From NCBI GenBank assembly GCA_017992055.1, contig JAGOPK010000021.1:1-64000 (forward strand): 64,000 bases of DNA, written 5' to 3'. Source of the DNA: Burkholderiaceae bacterium (lineage in GTDB: Bacteria; Pseudomonadota; Gammaproteobacteria; Burkholderiales; Burkholderiaceae_C). Under the pieces are notes generated by a model. The model ran no database searches and was not told the origin of the DNA. It worked only from the letters and a program-made list of their open reading frames with translations. Shown in pieces: positions 23,758-36,066 of this stretch (positions are counted from its first letter, which is position 1; the number at the start of each line of letters is the position of its first letter). The position numbers were made by a program, and so were the translations under genes.

Positions 23758-25089
23758 TCACGCCGCCAACTCCTCCGAGGACCGGGCCTGCTGCACTTGC
23801 AGCGGCTCGAAGAAATACACCATGCGCTGGCGCGGCTGCAGCCACTGGCGCACGGCCGCCGGCAGCTGCTGCGGCTTGAGGCTGCGGCGGATGCCCAGGT
23901 TGCGCTCGCCGTCCAGGTTCAGCAGCAGGGCCTGCTCGACCGGCAGCGCCGGGTCGCAGATCAGCACCCGCGGCTTCAGCGGGCGGCTGGAGTTGACGCT
24001 GATCACCGAGGCATAGCGGTCGTCGGTGAGCTGCACCATCGAACCCGGCGGATACACCCCCATCATGCGGATGAAGGCATTCAGCATGGTGATGTCGAAC
24101 TTGCTCTTGCTCTGGGCAAACAGCGTCTGCAGCGCCTCGTGTGGCGTCAGCGCCAGCGCCGGGTTGCGCGGATTGCACAGGTTGTCGTAGCGGTTGACCA
24201 GGGCCACGATGCGCGCCGCGCCGCTCATGCGGTCGAGGTTGAGCCGCTGCGGAAAGCCGCTGGCGTCGGCCATCTCGTGGTGCTGGGCGATGACCAGCAG
24301 GGCGCCGGGCTCCAGGCCCATGCGCCGGCCGGCGTTGACGCCATGGGCCACATGCTCGCGGTACAGCGCATGCTCGCTGGGGCCGCAGCGGTCGTCGTCG
24401 TGGCGGGCGCGCTCGGGCAGCTCCAGCTTGCCGATGTCGTGCAGCAGGGCGCCGACGCCCATGTCCTGCATCTCGGCGGGCGAGAAGCCGAACACGCGGC
24501 CCATCAGCAGCGAGATCACGGCCACGTTCAGCGCATGGCCGGCGGCGGGGTCGCAGCCGGCGTCGTCCAGCGCGCGCACGCACATGTCCTGGTCGCCCAG
24601 CAGCTTGTCCAGCAGCGCGCGGGTCAGCCGGTCCACCACCTCGCGGGCGTGCAGCGGCTGCTGCGGCACCAGCTGGCTGGCCTCGGCCCAGGCGCTGCGG
24701 GCCTCGGCCACCTGCTGCTGGCACAGCGTGGTGGCGGCCAGCTGCTCGGCCAGCGCGCGCTGCTGGCCGGGCGTGGGCGGCTGGGCGGCGGCGGCGGGGT
24801 GGGGGGCGGCCGTGCTGTCGGAGGCCGTGCCGGTGGCGGCCGGTCCCTCGGCCGGTTCCTGGGTCGGTTCGTGGGTCTGGGCCGGGGCCTGGCTGTCGGC
24901 GGCCTCGGCCAGCTGGCTCTTGTCCGGGCTCCAGCGCACGCGCTGCAGCTTCAGGCCGCGGATGGTGTCGATCTGATCGGGCGAGACGATCAGGAAGCTG
25001 GACAGCGCAAACGGGTGCGCCCACCAGCCCAGGTCGAGATGCACGAACATCCCCACCTTCAGATCCCTGACATCGACCATCGTCGCCAT
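23758..25089 (-). CDS. HD-GYP domain phosphodiesterase with DUF3391-like N-terminus
   Basis: 443 residues from ATG at 25089; a longer reading adds an unconserved Pro/Ala-rich leader. The N-terminus VDVRDLKVGMFVHLDLGWWAHPF is the DUF3391-like domain often fused to HD-GYP. The HD domain has LLHDIGKLELP (about 216) and HHEMADASGFPQRL (about 268): the metal ligands are present and GYP appears as GFP. A Gln/Ala/Pro-rich linker separates the parts. It is likely a cytoplasmic cyclic-di-GMP phosphodiesterase. It lies directly upstream of the EAL gene, giving two predicted degrading enzymes side by side. Confidence 0.87.
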   Translation of the reverse strand: MATMVDVRDLKVGMFVHLDLGWWAHPFALSSFLIVSPDQIDTIRGLKLQRVRWSPDKSQLAEAADSQAPAQTHEPTQEPAEGPAATGTASDSTAAPHPAAAAQPPTPGQQRALAEQLAATTLCQQQVAEARSAWAEASQLVPQQPLHAREVVDRLTRALLDKLLGDQDMCVRALDDAGCDPAAGHALNVAVISLLMGRVFGFSPAEMQDMGVGALLHDIGKLELPERARHDDDRCGPSEHALYREHVAHGVNAGRRMGLEPGALLVIAQHHEMADASGFPQRLNLDRMSGAARIVALVNRYDNLCNPRNPALALTPHEALQTLFAQSKSKFDITMLNAFIRMMGVYPPGSMVQLTDDRYASVISVNSSRPLKPRVLICDPALPVEQALLLNLDGERNLGIRRSLKPQQLPAAVRQWLQPRQRMVYFFEPLQVQQARSSEELAA

Positions 25090-25227
25090 GGTGTGAACTT
25101 TCTTCACGATCAAACGTACTGCTGGCGGGCGACTTGCCCGCATGGACTGGGGTTTCGGCATGGCCTGGTACGGACTTGAACCGTGGCCCGCGCTTGGCCC
25201 CGCGCCGGCCGCGGCGGGCGCGGGCGG

Positions 25228-25243
25228 CGTGACGTGCATCACG
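25228..25243. promoter_or_regulatory. Candidate CRP/FNR-family half-site pair upstream of the HD-GYP gene
   Basis: CGTGA-CGTGCA-TCACG is an inverted repeat with a 6-base spacer, shaped like the TGTGA-N6-TCACA site of CRP-family regulators. It lies in the 174-base gap upstream of the HD-GYP gene. Short palindromes are common in GC-rich DNA, so this is only a candidate. Confidence 0.3.
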
Positions 25244-25263
25244 GGCGGCGGGCGCCCGCGGCG

Positions 25264-26220
25264 TCAGCGGGCCTGGGCCGAGCGCTGCCGCCAGGCCAGC
25301 GGCGTGTGGCCCATGTGGCGGCGGAAGAAGCGGCTGAAGTAGCCGGCGTCGGCAAAACCCAGGCCCAGCGCCACCTGCTTGACGCTCATCGTGGTGTAGG
25401 CCAGGTCGCGCTGGGCCTCCAGCAGCAGCCGGCCCTGCAGCACGCCCAGCGCGGCATGACCCAGCACCTGGTGGCAGCAGCGGTTGAGCTGGGTGGGCGT
25501 GATGCCGATCTCGGCCGCCAGGCTGGCCAGCGAGGGCTGCTCGCGAAAGCGCGCGTCGACCAGGGCGCGATAGCGCTGCACATGGGCGACTGCCCGGCTG
25601 CCGGCCTCGGCGACCACCCGGCCTCCGGTCTCGGCGGCGGCCGTGGCGCCGGCATCCGGCGCGGCCTCGACCGCCGGCGCCAGCCGGCCCAGCGCCAGCA
25701 CCCAGTGCAGCAGGGCCGCGTCCAGCGCCAGGTCGCGCCAGGCCTGGCTGGCATGGAACTCGGCCACCAGCCTGGCCATGGCCGCGCCCAGCTCGGCGGC
25801 TTCGGCCGCCCCCTCGGCCCAGGCCAGGTGGCGCGGGCTGGCCAGGCGCTCGCGCAGCGCCGGCGCTGGCTGCAGCAGCCGCGCCAGGTGCTGGTCCAGC
25901 ACGGTCAGCACATGGCCATGGATGTCGGGCGCGAAGCGGAAGCCGTGCGGCACCAGCGGTGGCACCCACAGCACGCAGGGCCCGGCCAGCGGCAGGCGGC
26001 GCTGTTCCAGCAAGGCCTCGGCCTGGCCGCGGTCGATGTACAGAAATTGAAACAGTGCCTCGTGCCGGTGCGGGCGGATCTCCCAGTCGTGGCGGCGGCT
26101 GCGGTCGGCGATGGCCTCGCAGTGCAGCCAGTCGGTGGCCTGGGTGCGGTCACGCTCGCCATAGAGGGCATAAGTGGGCAGGCGGGGCGCTGTCGGGCTG
26201 GATGGGCTGGCTGAGCGCAT
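25264..26220 (-). CDS. AraC-family activator of pobA (PobR-like)
   Basis: 318 residues from ATG at 26220. The N-terminal sensing domain includes LPTYALYGE, HRHEALFQFLYIDRGQ and LVPHGFRF. The C-terminal AraC double helix-turn-helix (about 230-318) contains LASLAAEIGITPTQLNRCCHQVLG and VALGLGFADAGYFSRFFRRHMGHTPLAWR. It is divergent from pobA, and known AraC-type PobR proteins activate pobA in response to 4-hydroxybenzoate. An alternative ATG at 26256 would place the GTTC/GAAC palindrome inside the gene; the shorter start leaves it in the promoter. Confidence 0.85.
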   Translation of the reverse strand: MRSASPSSPTAPRLPTYALYGERDRTQATDWLHCEAIADRSRRHDWEIRPHRHEALFQFLYIDRGQAEALLEQRRLPLAGPCVLWVPPLVPHGFRFAPDIHGHVLTVLDQHLARLLQPAPALRERLASPRHLAWAEGAAEAAELGAAMARLVAEFHASQAWRDLALDAALLHWVLALGRLAPAVEAAPDAGATAAAETGGRVVAEAGSRAVAHVQRYRALVDARFREQPSLASLAAEIGITPTQLNRCCHQVLGHAALGVLQGRLLLEAQRDLAYTTMSVKQVALGLGFADAGYFSRFFRRHMGHTPLAWRQRSAQAR

Positions 26221-26245
26221 GTTCGAATTGTTCAAGAACTCGAAC
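26221..26245. promoter_or_regulatory. Nested inverted repeat between the PobR-like gene and pobA
   Basis: GTTCGA (26221-26226) pairs with TCGAAC (26240-26245). Inside is a second pair, GTTC-AA-GAAC (26230-26239). It lies directly against the start of the AraC-family gene and about 95 bases upstream of pobA. It fits an operator for autoregulation or pobA activation, but no published PobR site was compared. Confidence 0.5.
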
Positions 26246-26290
26246 GGACTGTCCATTGCGCAGCCGGCCGGGCGGGCGCCACACTCTTGA

Positions 26291-27511
<1,221 letters not shown>

Positions 27512-27518
27512 GCGCGGC

Positions 27519-28793
27519 TCAGCCGGCAGCCACGCCGGCCCGCTCCAGCATCGCATGCAGCAGCACATTGCAGCCGGCCTCGATGTGCTCGGGCTTGGCG
27601 TCCTCGATCTCGTTGTGGCTGATGCCGTCCTTGCAGGGGATGAAGATCATGCCCGCCGGCGCCAGGCGCGCCATGTAGACCGCATCGTGGCCGGCGCCCG
27701 AGACCGCCGGCATGTGGCTGTAGCCCAGTTTCTCGGCCGCGGCCTGCACCGCGCCCACGCAGTCGGCATGGAAGGGCTGGGCCGGGTAGGCGCTGACCGG
27801 CGTGATCTCGATGCTCAGGCCCGAATCGGCCGCCAGCCTGGCCGCCACCGCGCGGATGTCGGCATCCATGGCTTCGCACAGCGCGTCGCTGGCATTGCGC
27901 AGGTCGATGCTGAACTTGACCCGGCCCGGGATCACGTTGCGGCTGTTCGGGTGCACATTGACCATGCCCACCGTGCCGCGGCCGTGCGGCGGATGGCGGT
28001 GGGCGCAGGCCACCACCTCCTGCATCAAATGGGTGGCCACCTGCAGCGCGTCCTTGCGCAGCGCCATCGGCGTCGGGCCGGCATGGGCCTCCATGCCGGT
28101 GACCACGCAGTCGTACCAGCGGATGCCCAGCACGCCGGTGACCACGCCGATGGTCTTGTCGTGGTCCTCCAGCACTGGGCCCTGCTCGATGTGGGTCTCG
28201 AAGTAGCAGCCGATCGGGTGCTCGCCCGGCTCCTCGTCGCCGATGTAGCCGATGCGCTCCAGCTCGGCCTTCACCGTCTTGCCCTCGGTGTCGGTGGCGG
28301 CATAGGCGGTTTCCAGCGTGAAGGCCTTGGCGAACACGCCCGAGCCCATCATCACCGGCACGAAGCGCGAGCCTTCTTCATTGGTCCACCAGGCCACCTC
28401 GATCGGCGCCTCGGTCTCGATGCCGGCATCGTTGAGCGTGCGCACCACCTCCAGGCCGGCCAGCACGCCGTAGTTGCCGTCGAACTTGCCGCCGGTGGGC
28501 TGGGTGTCGATGTGGCTGCCGGTCATCACCGGCGGCAGGCTGTTGTTGCGGCCCGGGCGGCGCAGAAAGCCGTTGCCGATCTTGTCGATGGTGATGGTCA
28601 TGCCGGCCTCGCGGGCCCAGCGGCTGACCAGGTCGCGGCCCTGCTTGTCCAGGTCGGTCAGGGTCAGGCGGCAGACGCCGCCCTTGGGCGTGGCGCCGAT
28701 CCGGGCCAGCTCCATCAGGCTGTCCCACAGGCGCGGGCCGTTGATGCGCAGCGCCTGCAGTTTTTCGGGCAGCGGGGTGGTCTTCATGTCCAT
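27519..28793 (-). CDS. N-carbamoyl-beta-alanine amidohydrolase (HyuC/PydC-type, M20 family)
   Basis: 424 residues. It belongs to the M20 allantoate/N-carbamoyl amino acid hydrolase group. SHIDTQPTGGKFDG gives the first metal His and Asp, NEEGSRF the Glu pair, YFETHIEQGP another His, and GAGHDAVYMA the C-terminal His. HPNSRNVIPG is the dimerisation/substrate motif. The gene follows hydA by 14 bases in a pyrimidine degradation cluster, so the likely step is N-carbamoyl-beta-alanine to beta-alanine, CO2 and ammonia. Allantoate amidohydrolase is the main alternative by sequence; context favours the pyrimidine role. A second ATG lies two codons in. Confidence 0.85.
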   Translation of the reverse strand: MDMKTTPLPEKLQALRINGPRLWDSLMELARIGATPKGGVCRLTLTDLDKQGRDLVSRWAREAGMTITIDKIGNGFLRRPGRNNSLPPVMTGSHIDTQPTGGKFDGNYGVLAGLEVVRTLNDAGIETEAPIEVAWWTNEEGSRFVPVMMGSGVFAKAFTLETAYAATDTEGKTVKAELERIGYIGDEEPGEHPIGCYFETHIEQGPVLEDHDKTIGVVTGVLGIRWYDCVVTGMEAHAGPTPMALRKDALQVATHLMQEVVACAHRHPPHGRGTVGMVNVHPNSRNVIPGRVKFSIDLRNASDALCEAMDADIRAVAARLAADSGLSIEITPVSAYPAQPFHADCVGAVQAAAEKLGYSHMPAVSGAGHDAVYMARLAPAGMIFIPCKDGISHNEIEDAKPEHIEAGCNVLLHAMLERAGVAAG

Positions 28794-28807
28794 GGGGTTC
28801 TCCGGTG

Positions 28808-31646
<2,839 letters not shown>

Positions 31647-31663
31647 GGTGGGCTCCCGGGCGT

Positions 31664-33043
31664 TCAGGCTGGGGTGAGTTCGGCGTGGATGGCGGCGGCG
31701 GCGCGCTTGCCGTCCTCCACCGCTTCCACCGTCAGGTCGCGGCCGCCGTGGCGGCAGTCGCCGCCGGCATACAGGCCGGGCACGCCGGTGCGGCCATCGT
31801 CGTCGGCGACGATGCGGCCGTCCTTCAGGCTCAGTCCGCAGGTCTGGGCCAGGGCCACGTCCAGCTTCTGGCCGATGGCGCGCAGCACCAGGTCGGCTTC
31901 AAAGACGCGGTGCTCGCCGGTGGGCTTGAGCTGGCCGCCCACCAGGGTCTGCTGGGCGAAGCGCACGCCGGTGACATGGCCGGCCTCGCCGAGGAGGGCC
32001 TCGGGCGCCAGCCAGTGGTGCAGGCTCACGCCATGGGTCTGGGCCCATTGCTGCTCGGCCGCCGAGGCGCCCATCTGCTCGGGACCGCGGCGGTAGACCA
32101 TGTGCACCGTCTCGGCGCCCAGCAGCTTGCTTTGCACCGCGGCATCCACGGCGGTCATGCCGCCGCCGATGACCACCACGCGGCGGCCGACGGCCACGCT
32201 GGCCTTGTCGCCGGCCTGGCGCAGCTCGGCGATGAAATCCACCGCATCGCGCACGCCGGCCAGCGTGTCGCCGGGCAGGCCCAGGCCCTGGGTGCGTGTC
32301 AGGCCCAGGCCCAGGAACACGGCCGCGTACCGCTGCTGCAAGGCCTGCAGCTGGGCCGCCGATTCCAGCCGCCAGCCGTGCTGCACCGTGATGCCGCCGA
32401 TGCCCAGCAGCCAGTCGATCTCGCGCTGGGCAAAGTCATCGGCCATCTTGTAGCTGGCCAGGCCGTATTCGTTCAGGCCGCCGGCCTTGGGCTGGGCGTC
32501 GTGGATCACCACCTCGTGGCCACGCCGCGCCAGCTCCACCGCGCAGGCCAGGCCGGCCGGTCCGGCGCCGACCACGGCCACGGTCTTGCCGGTGGCGGCC
32601 GCGCGCGGGAACAGGCTGGCATAGGGCCGGTCCATCACCGCGTCGGTGGCATAGCGCTGCAGGCGGCCGATCTCCACCGGCTTGCCCTGCTGCGTGGTAC
32701 GCACGCAGACCTGCTCGCACAGCTCCTCGGTGGGGCAGACGCGGGCGCAGGTGCCGCCCAGCGGGTTGGCCGACAGGATGGCGCGGGCCGCGCCGCGCAG
32801 GTTGTCGTCGGCGATGCGGCGGATGAAGCTGGGGATGTCGATGCCGGTGGGGCAGGCCGTGGCGCAGGGCGCGTCATGGCAGTACAGGCAGCGCTCGGCC
32901 TCGGCCAGGGCCTGGGTGCGGCTCAGGCGCGGTGCGGCATCGGCAAAGTTGCGCGCCAGCTGCTCATGGCCCAGGCGGTGGCTGCGCAGGTCGGCGTCGG
33001 CGGCGGTGATCGACGCGGCGGCCGGGTGGTGGGTGGCTGACAC
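31664..33043 (-). CDS. preT: NAD-dependent dihydropyrimidine dehydrogenase, FAD/NADH subunit PreT
   Basis: 459 residues from GTG at 33043, with GAGGAG 10 bases upstream. The N-terminal Fe-S region has CLYCHDAPCATACPTGIDIP and GTCARVCPTEELCEQVC. An FAD-binding GAGPAGLAC and an NAD(P)H-binding GGGMTAVDAA follow, as in the glutamate synthase small-subunit family. It passes electrons from NADH to PreA. An upstream ATG at 33103 is rejected because it lies inside the RutR-like palindrome, so the operator would be within the gene. It is first of preT-preA-hydA-hyuC. Confidence 0.92.
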   Translation of the reverse strand: MSATHHPAAASITAADADLRSHRLGHEQLARNFADAAPRLSRTQALAEAERCLYCHDAPCATACPTGIDIPSFIRRIADDNLRGAARAILSANPLGGTCARVCPTEELCEQVCVRTTQQGKPVEIGRLQRYATDAVMDRPYASLFPRAAATGKTVAVVGAGPAGLACAVELARRGHEVVIHDAQPKAGGLNEYGLASYKMADDFAQREIDWLLGIGGITVQHGWRLESAAQLQALQQRYAAVFLGLGLTRTQGLGLPGDTLAGVRDAVDFIAELRQAGDKASVAVGRRVVVIGGGMTAVDAAVQSKLLGAETVHMVYRRGPEQMGASAAEQQWAQTHGVSLHHWLAPEALLGEAGHVTGVRFAQQTLVGGQLKPTGEHRVFEADLVLRAIGQKLDVALAQTCGLSLKDGRIVADDDGRTGVPGLYAGGDCRHGGRDLTVEAVEDGKRAAAAIHAELTPA

Positions 33044-33095
33044 GGCGTGCTGGCTCCTCGCCCGGGCAGGAGGGTGGCCCGGATTCACCACGAAG

Positions 33096-33111
33096 CTGAC
33101 CATTTGGTCAG
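33096..33111. promoter_or_regulatory. RutR-like operator palindrome upstream of preT
   Basis: CTGACCATTTGGTCAG is a perfect inverted repeat around TT, apart from the two central bases. Its core TGACCA-NN-TGGTCA equals the core of the E. coli RutR site TTGACCA-NN-TGGTCAA. RutR is the uracil-responsive repressor of pyrimidine degradation, so both sequence and location fit. It lies about 50 bases upstream of the preT GTG. TTGCGT on the minus strand (33128-33133) is a possible -35 just before it. Confidence 0.72.
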
Positions 33112-33245
33112 GAATCGGGTCGACTGTACGCAACCCCCGTGCCAGGTGGCGAGCCCGGACAAACCCCGGTGGCGCTGTGCCGCAGCGGGGTCGGGTGCCC
33201 GCCACCCGCCCCGCGGCGGGGCGGGCGCGCGACCCCGCCGCACGC

Positions 33246-34211
33246 TCAAGGTGCCTGCATGCTGCGGGCGCGGGCGCGCCGCCATTGCCGGTCAGAGCCG
33301 AAGCCGCCCAGCGTGGCGGCCTGGGCGGCGCTGGCGCCGCGCTGCCGGGCCTGGCCGGCCAGGGCCAGGCGCACCTGCTCCACATACTCGCGCGGGCTCA
33401 GTCCGGTGTGCTGGCGGAACAGCCGCGACAGATGGCGCGGCGTCACATGGGCCACGGCGGCCAGGGCCTGCGCGCTCCAGTGCTGCTGCGGACGCTCGGC
33501 CACCGCCTCCTGCGCGCGGTGCACGGCCGGGTGCAGGTGGTTGCGCAGGGCCAGCAGCGGCGACTGCTGCGGGTCGTCGCGATGGCGGCGCAGCGGCGCC
33601 ACCATCACCTGGGCCACGCTGGCGGCCAGGGCCTCGCCGCTGTGCAGCGCGATGGCGCGCAAGGCCATGTCGATGCCGGCGGTGATGCCGGCGCTGGTCC
33701 ACAGCGCGCCGTCTTCCACCCACACCTTGTTGGGCAGCACCTGGGCCGCCGGCGCCAGCCGCGCCAGTTCGTCCAGCAGCTCGTGGTGGCTGGTGCAGCG
33801 CCGGCCGGCCAGCAGACCGGCATCGGCGGCCAGCAGGGCTCCGGTGCAGACCGTCATCAGCCGGTGTGGCGTGGCCGGGTCGGCCAGCACCGGCGCCATC
33901 TGCCGCGCCAGCCACTGGCGCGTGGCCAGCCAGGCCGGCTCGGGGCGCACGACCTGGGCGCCGTCGCCGGGCCGGCCCAGCAGCAGCACCCAGGTGGCGC
34001 GCTCGAAGTGCTGCGGCAGCGGCTCCAGGCCGGCCAGTTGCAGGCCCACCGACGAGCCGGTGGCCGCCAGCGGCCCGGCATAACGCAGGCTGAAGGCCGG
34101 CGGCTGGCCGCGCCGCTGCAGGGCCTGGTTGGCCAGGCGCAGGGCCTCGGCCGGGCCGGCCAGGTCCAGCAGCAGGGTGTCGGGCAGCACGATGAACAGC
34201 ACGTCGATCAT
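33246..34211 (-). CDS. GlxA-type regulator: DJ-1/PfpI domain fused to AraC helix-turn-helix
   Basis: 321 residues. The N-terminal DJ-1/PfpI-like domain (about 1-190) begins MIDVLFIVLPDTLLLDLAGPAEALRLAN and has a nucleophile elbow TVCTGALL with Cys and a downstream SHHE. The C-terminal AraC domain (about 225-321) carries WSAQALAAVAHVTPRHLSRLFRQHTGLSPREYVEQVRL. Such regulators respond to nitrogen compounds such as choline derivatives, arginine or quaternary amines; the ligand here is unknown. It lies 17 bases after a stand-alone DJ-1 gene, and ends about 200 bases before preT on the same strand, so it could also influence that cluster. Confidence 0.88.
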   Translation of the reverse strand: MIDVLFIVLPDTLLLDLAGPAEALRLANQALQRRGQPPAFSLRYAGPLAATGSSVGLQLAGLEPLPQHFERATWVLLLGRPGDGAQVVRPEPAWLATRQWLARQMAPVLADPATPHRLMTVCTGALLAADAGLLAGRRCTSHHELLDELARLAPAAQVLPNKVWVEDGALWTSAGITAGIDMALRAIALHSGEALAASVAQVMVAPLRRHRDDPQQSPLLALRNHLHPAVHRAQEAVAERPQQHWSAQALAAVAHVTPRHLSRLFRQHTGLSPREYVEQVRLALAGQARQRGASAAQAATLGGFGSDRQWRRARARSMQAP

Positions 34212-34228
34212 CGGCCGATCTTCGCAGT

Positions 34229-34879
34229 TCAACCCAGCACGGTCCCGCCCCAGGGATCGCGCTGCCAGGCCACATCCATCTGCCGTGCGGTGCGCTCGGC
34301 CAGGGCCGTGTCGGCCAGGCGCGCCACCAGGTGCAGCGACATGTCGATGCCGGCCTGGATGCCGGCCGAGCTGATGCGCGAGCCGTCCGCGCTCTCGATG
34401 TAGCGCCGCGTCGCATCGACGCGCAGCGCGGGCTGGGCGCGGGCCAGGTCGGCCGCGTCCTCCCAGTGCGTGCTGACCTGGCTGCCCGGCGCCAGCAGGC
34501 CAGCGGCGGCCAGCACAAAGGCGCCGGTGCACACCGAGGCGACGATCTGCGCGCCTTCGCCCAGGCGGCGGATCTGCGCCAGCGCCTGCGCATCGGCGCA
34601 CAGCGCATCGACCACGCCGCCCGGCAGCAGCAGCAGGTCGGGCGGCGCGGCTTGGGCCCAGGCCTGGTCGGCGCCGAACTGCAGGCCGGCGCGGGCCCGC
34701 ACCGGGCCGGCCTCGGCGGCCAGCGTGACCACCGCGAACGGCGGCGGCTGGTCGGGCGCCAGGCGCTGCGCCATGCGGCTGGCGCAGGTGAACACCTCGT
34801 AGGGGCCGGCGGCGTCCAGCGCCTCGACCTCGGGGAACAGCAGGATGGCGACGCGCCGTGGCGCGGGGATCTGGGGCAT
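34229..34879 (-). CDS. DJ-1/PfpI family protein (isonitrile hydratase-like)
   Basis: 216 residues, a stand-alone DJ-1 domain. It has a conserved Glu in FPEVEALDAAGPYEVF, the nucleophile elbow SVCTGAFVLAAAGLL with Cys, and STHWE. The pattern is close to isonitrile hydratase (InhA) proteins and to the sensor half of the GlxA-type regulator next door. AGGAG precedes the ATG. It may hydrate an isonitrile or act on another small carbonyl compound; sequence alone does not decide. Confidence 0.82.
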   Translation of the reverse strand: MPQIPAPRRVAILLFPEVEALDAAGPYEVFTCASRMAQRLAPDQPPPFAVVTLAAEAGPVRARAGLQFGADQAWAQAAPPDLLLLPGGVVDALCADAQALAQIRRLGEGAQIVASVCTGAFVLAAAGLLAPGSQVSTHWEDAADLARAQPALRVDATRRYIESADGSRISSAGIQAGIDMSLHLVARLADTALAERTARQMDVAWQRDPWGGTVLG

Positions 34880-34962
34880 GCAGGGCTCCTGAAGCGGGAG
34901 CCTGCATGCTGGTGCCGGCCGGCGGCGCGCGCAGCGCCGTCGCCGGACCGGCGGCGGACGTT

Positions 34963-36066
34963 TCAGGACATCGCCAGACCGGCCACGCCTTCGCGCGCCG
35001 CCGCCAGGCCCTGGGCCAGGATCTGGCGCTTCCAGCCATCGCTGTCGGTGTAGAAGGCGTCGCGCAGCCGGCGCTTGATGGCCTCGGCCTGCGGCGCGCC
35101 GATCTCCGGATGGTTCTCCAGCCACTGGTCGGCGCGCAGCGCGTCCAGCACCTCGGCGATCGGCTCGGTGCCGTATTCGAGCGCGATGCCGGTGTACTGG
35201 GCCTGGGCGCATTCCTGCTCGACCACGGTCCACATCAGGCCGGTGAGCAGGGCCGAGGTGGACGAGCCGTCGTAGATCGAGGTCACGTCCGGCCCCCACC
35301 AGGCACGTGCCCGGGCCAGGGCCGCGGCATCGTCGCGGCAGGCGAAGATGCGCTCGCCCACGCCGCTGGGGCCCAGGCCGGTGTGCAGGTCGATCCAGCC
35401 CAGGCGGGCACAGCGCTGGGCCTGGTCGCGCAGCACATGGCGCAGCGCCTGCTGGCTCCAGGTGGGCGCATGGCCGCCGAAGAACAGGCCTTCGGGATGC
35501 CGGTACTGGCCGGCCGAGATGGCCTTCTGCCAGGCCTTGAGCCCGTGGGCGGCGATGTAGGCATCGACCTGGGCCTGCACCTCGGCCGAGGGTGGCCACT
35601 GGCGTGGCACCACCAGGTGGGCGATCTCGTCGTAGGCCGCATTGGCCGGCAGCGGCTGGTGGAAGTCCTGGAAATTGCGGTTCAGGTCCACGTTCTCCTG
35701 CGTGGTGCGCCGCCACCACGAGAAGCCGTAGGGATTGAGCCCGTGCAGGTACAGCACGGCCACGCCGGCGGCCCGGGCCTGGGCGCGGAAGCCCGCGTCG
35801 CCCAGCAGGGCGATCTGCAGGCCCGAGCCGCAATAGCCCTCGACGCCATGGCAGGCGCTGCTGACGATCAGCAGCGCTGCGGCATCGGTCGGGCCGTCGC
35901 GCACCGCGTCCAGCGCCAGCTCCTCGCCATCGCGGCCACGCAGCGGATGCAGCTCGGAGTGCACATCCAGGCCGGCGGCCTCGGCCGCGGCCAGGAACTT
36001 GGCGCGGGCCTCGGCATAGGACTGCGAGAAGTGGCCGGTGGCGTCCACGGTCGCCACGGCGTTCAT
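34963..36066 (-). CDS. DUF2817 / M14-like metallopeptidase
   Basis: 367 residues, cytoplasmic. It matches the DUF2817 branch of the M14 zinc carboxypeptidase fold: SSACHGVEGYCGSGLQIALL (a zinc-binding His-x-x-Glu pattern), LYLHGLNPYGFSWWRRTTQENVDLNRNF, WIDLHTGLGPSGVGE with the third metal His, and ALEYGTEP with the catalytic Glu. It probably cleaves a C-terminal residue or amide. ATGA overlap with the M20 amidohydrolase upstream shows co-translation, so both may act on one class of amide or peptide. The substrate is unknown. Confidence 0.85.
   Translation of the reverse strand: MNAVATVDATGHFSQSYAEARAKFLAAAEAAGLDVHSELHPLRGRDGEELALDAVRDGPTDAAALLIVSSACHGVEGYCGSGLQIALLGDAGFRAQARAAGVAVLYLHGLNPYGFSWWRRTTQENVDLNRNFQDFHQPLPANAAYDEIAHLVVPRQWPPSAEVQAQVDAYIAAHGLKAWQKAISAGQYRHPEGLFFGGHAPTWSQQALRHVLRDQAQRCARLGWIDLHTGLGPSGVGERIFACRDDAAALARARAWWGPDVTSIYDGSSTSALLTGLMWTVVEQECAQAQYTGIALEYGTEPIAEVLDALRADQWLENHPEIGAPQAEAIKRRLRDAFYTDSDGWKRQILAQGLAAAREGVAGLAMS

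Noticed and set aside
25140-25200. tRNA-like stretch (GGACTTGAACCGTGG)
   Set aside because: It vaguely recalls a T-arm, but no acceptor stem, anticodon arm or correct spacing can be built.
31685-33040. Plus-strand open frame of 450 residues opposite preT
   Set aside because: Low-complexity Gly/Ala/Gln/His antisense shadow of an unambiguous preT gene.
33041-33103. Upstream ATG start for preT at 33103
   Set aside because: The codon sits inside the RutR-like palindrome, and the added residues are not conserved. GTG at 33043 has a good ribosome site.
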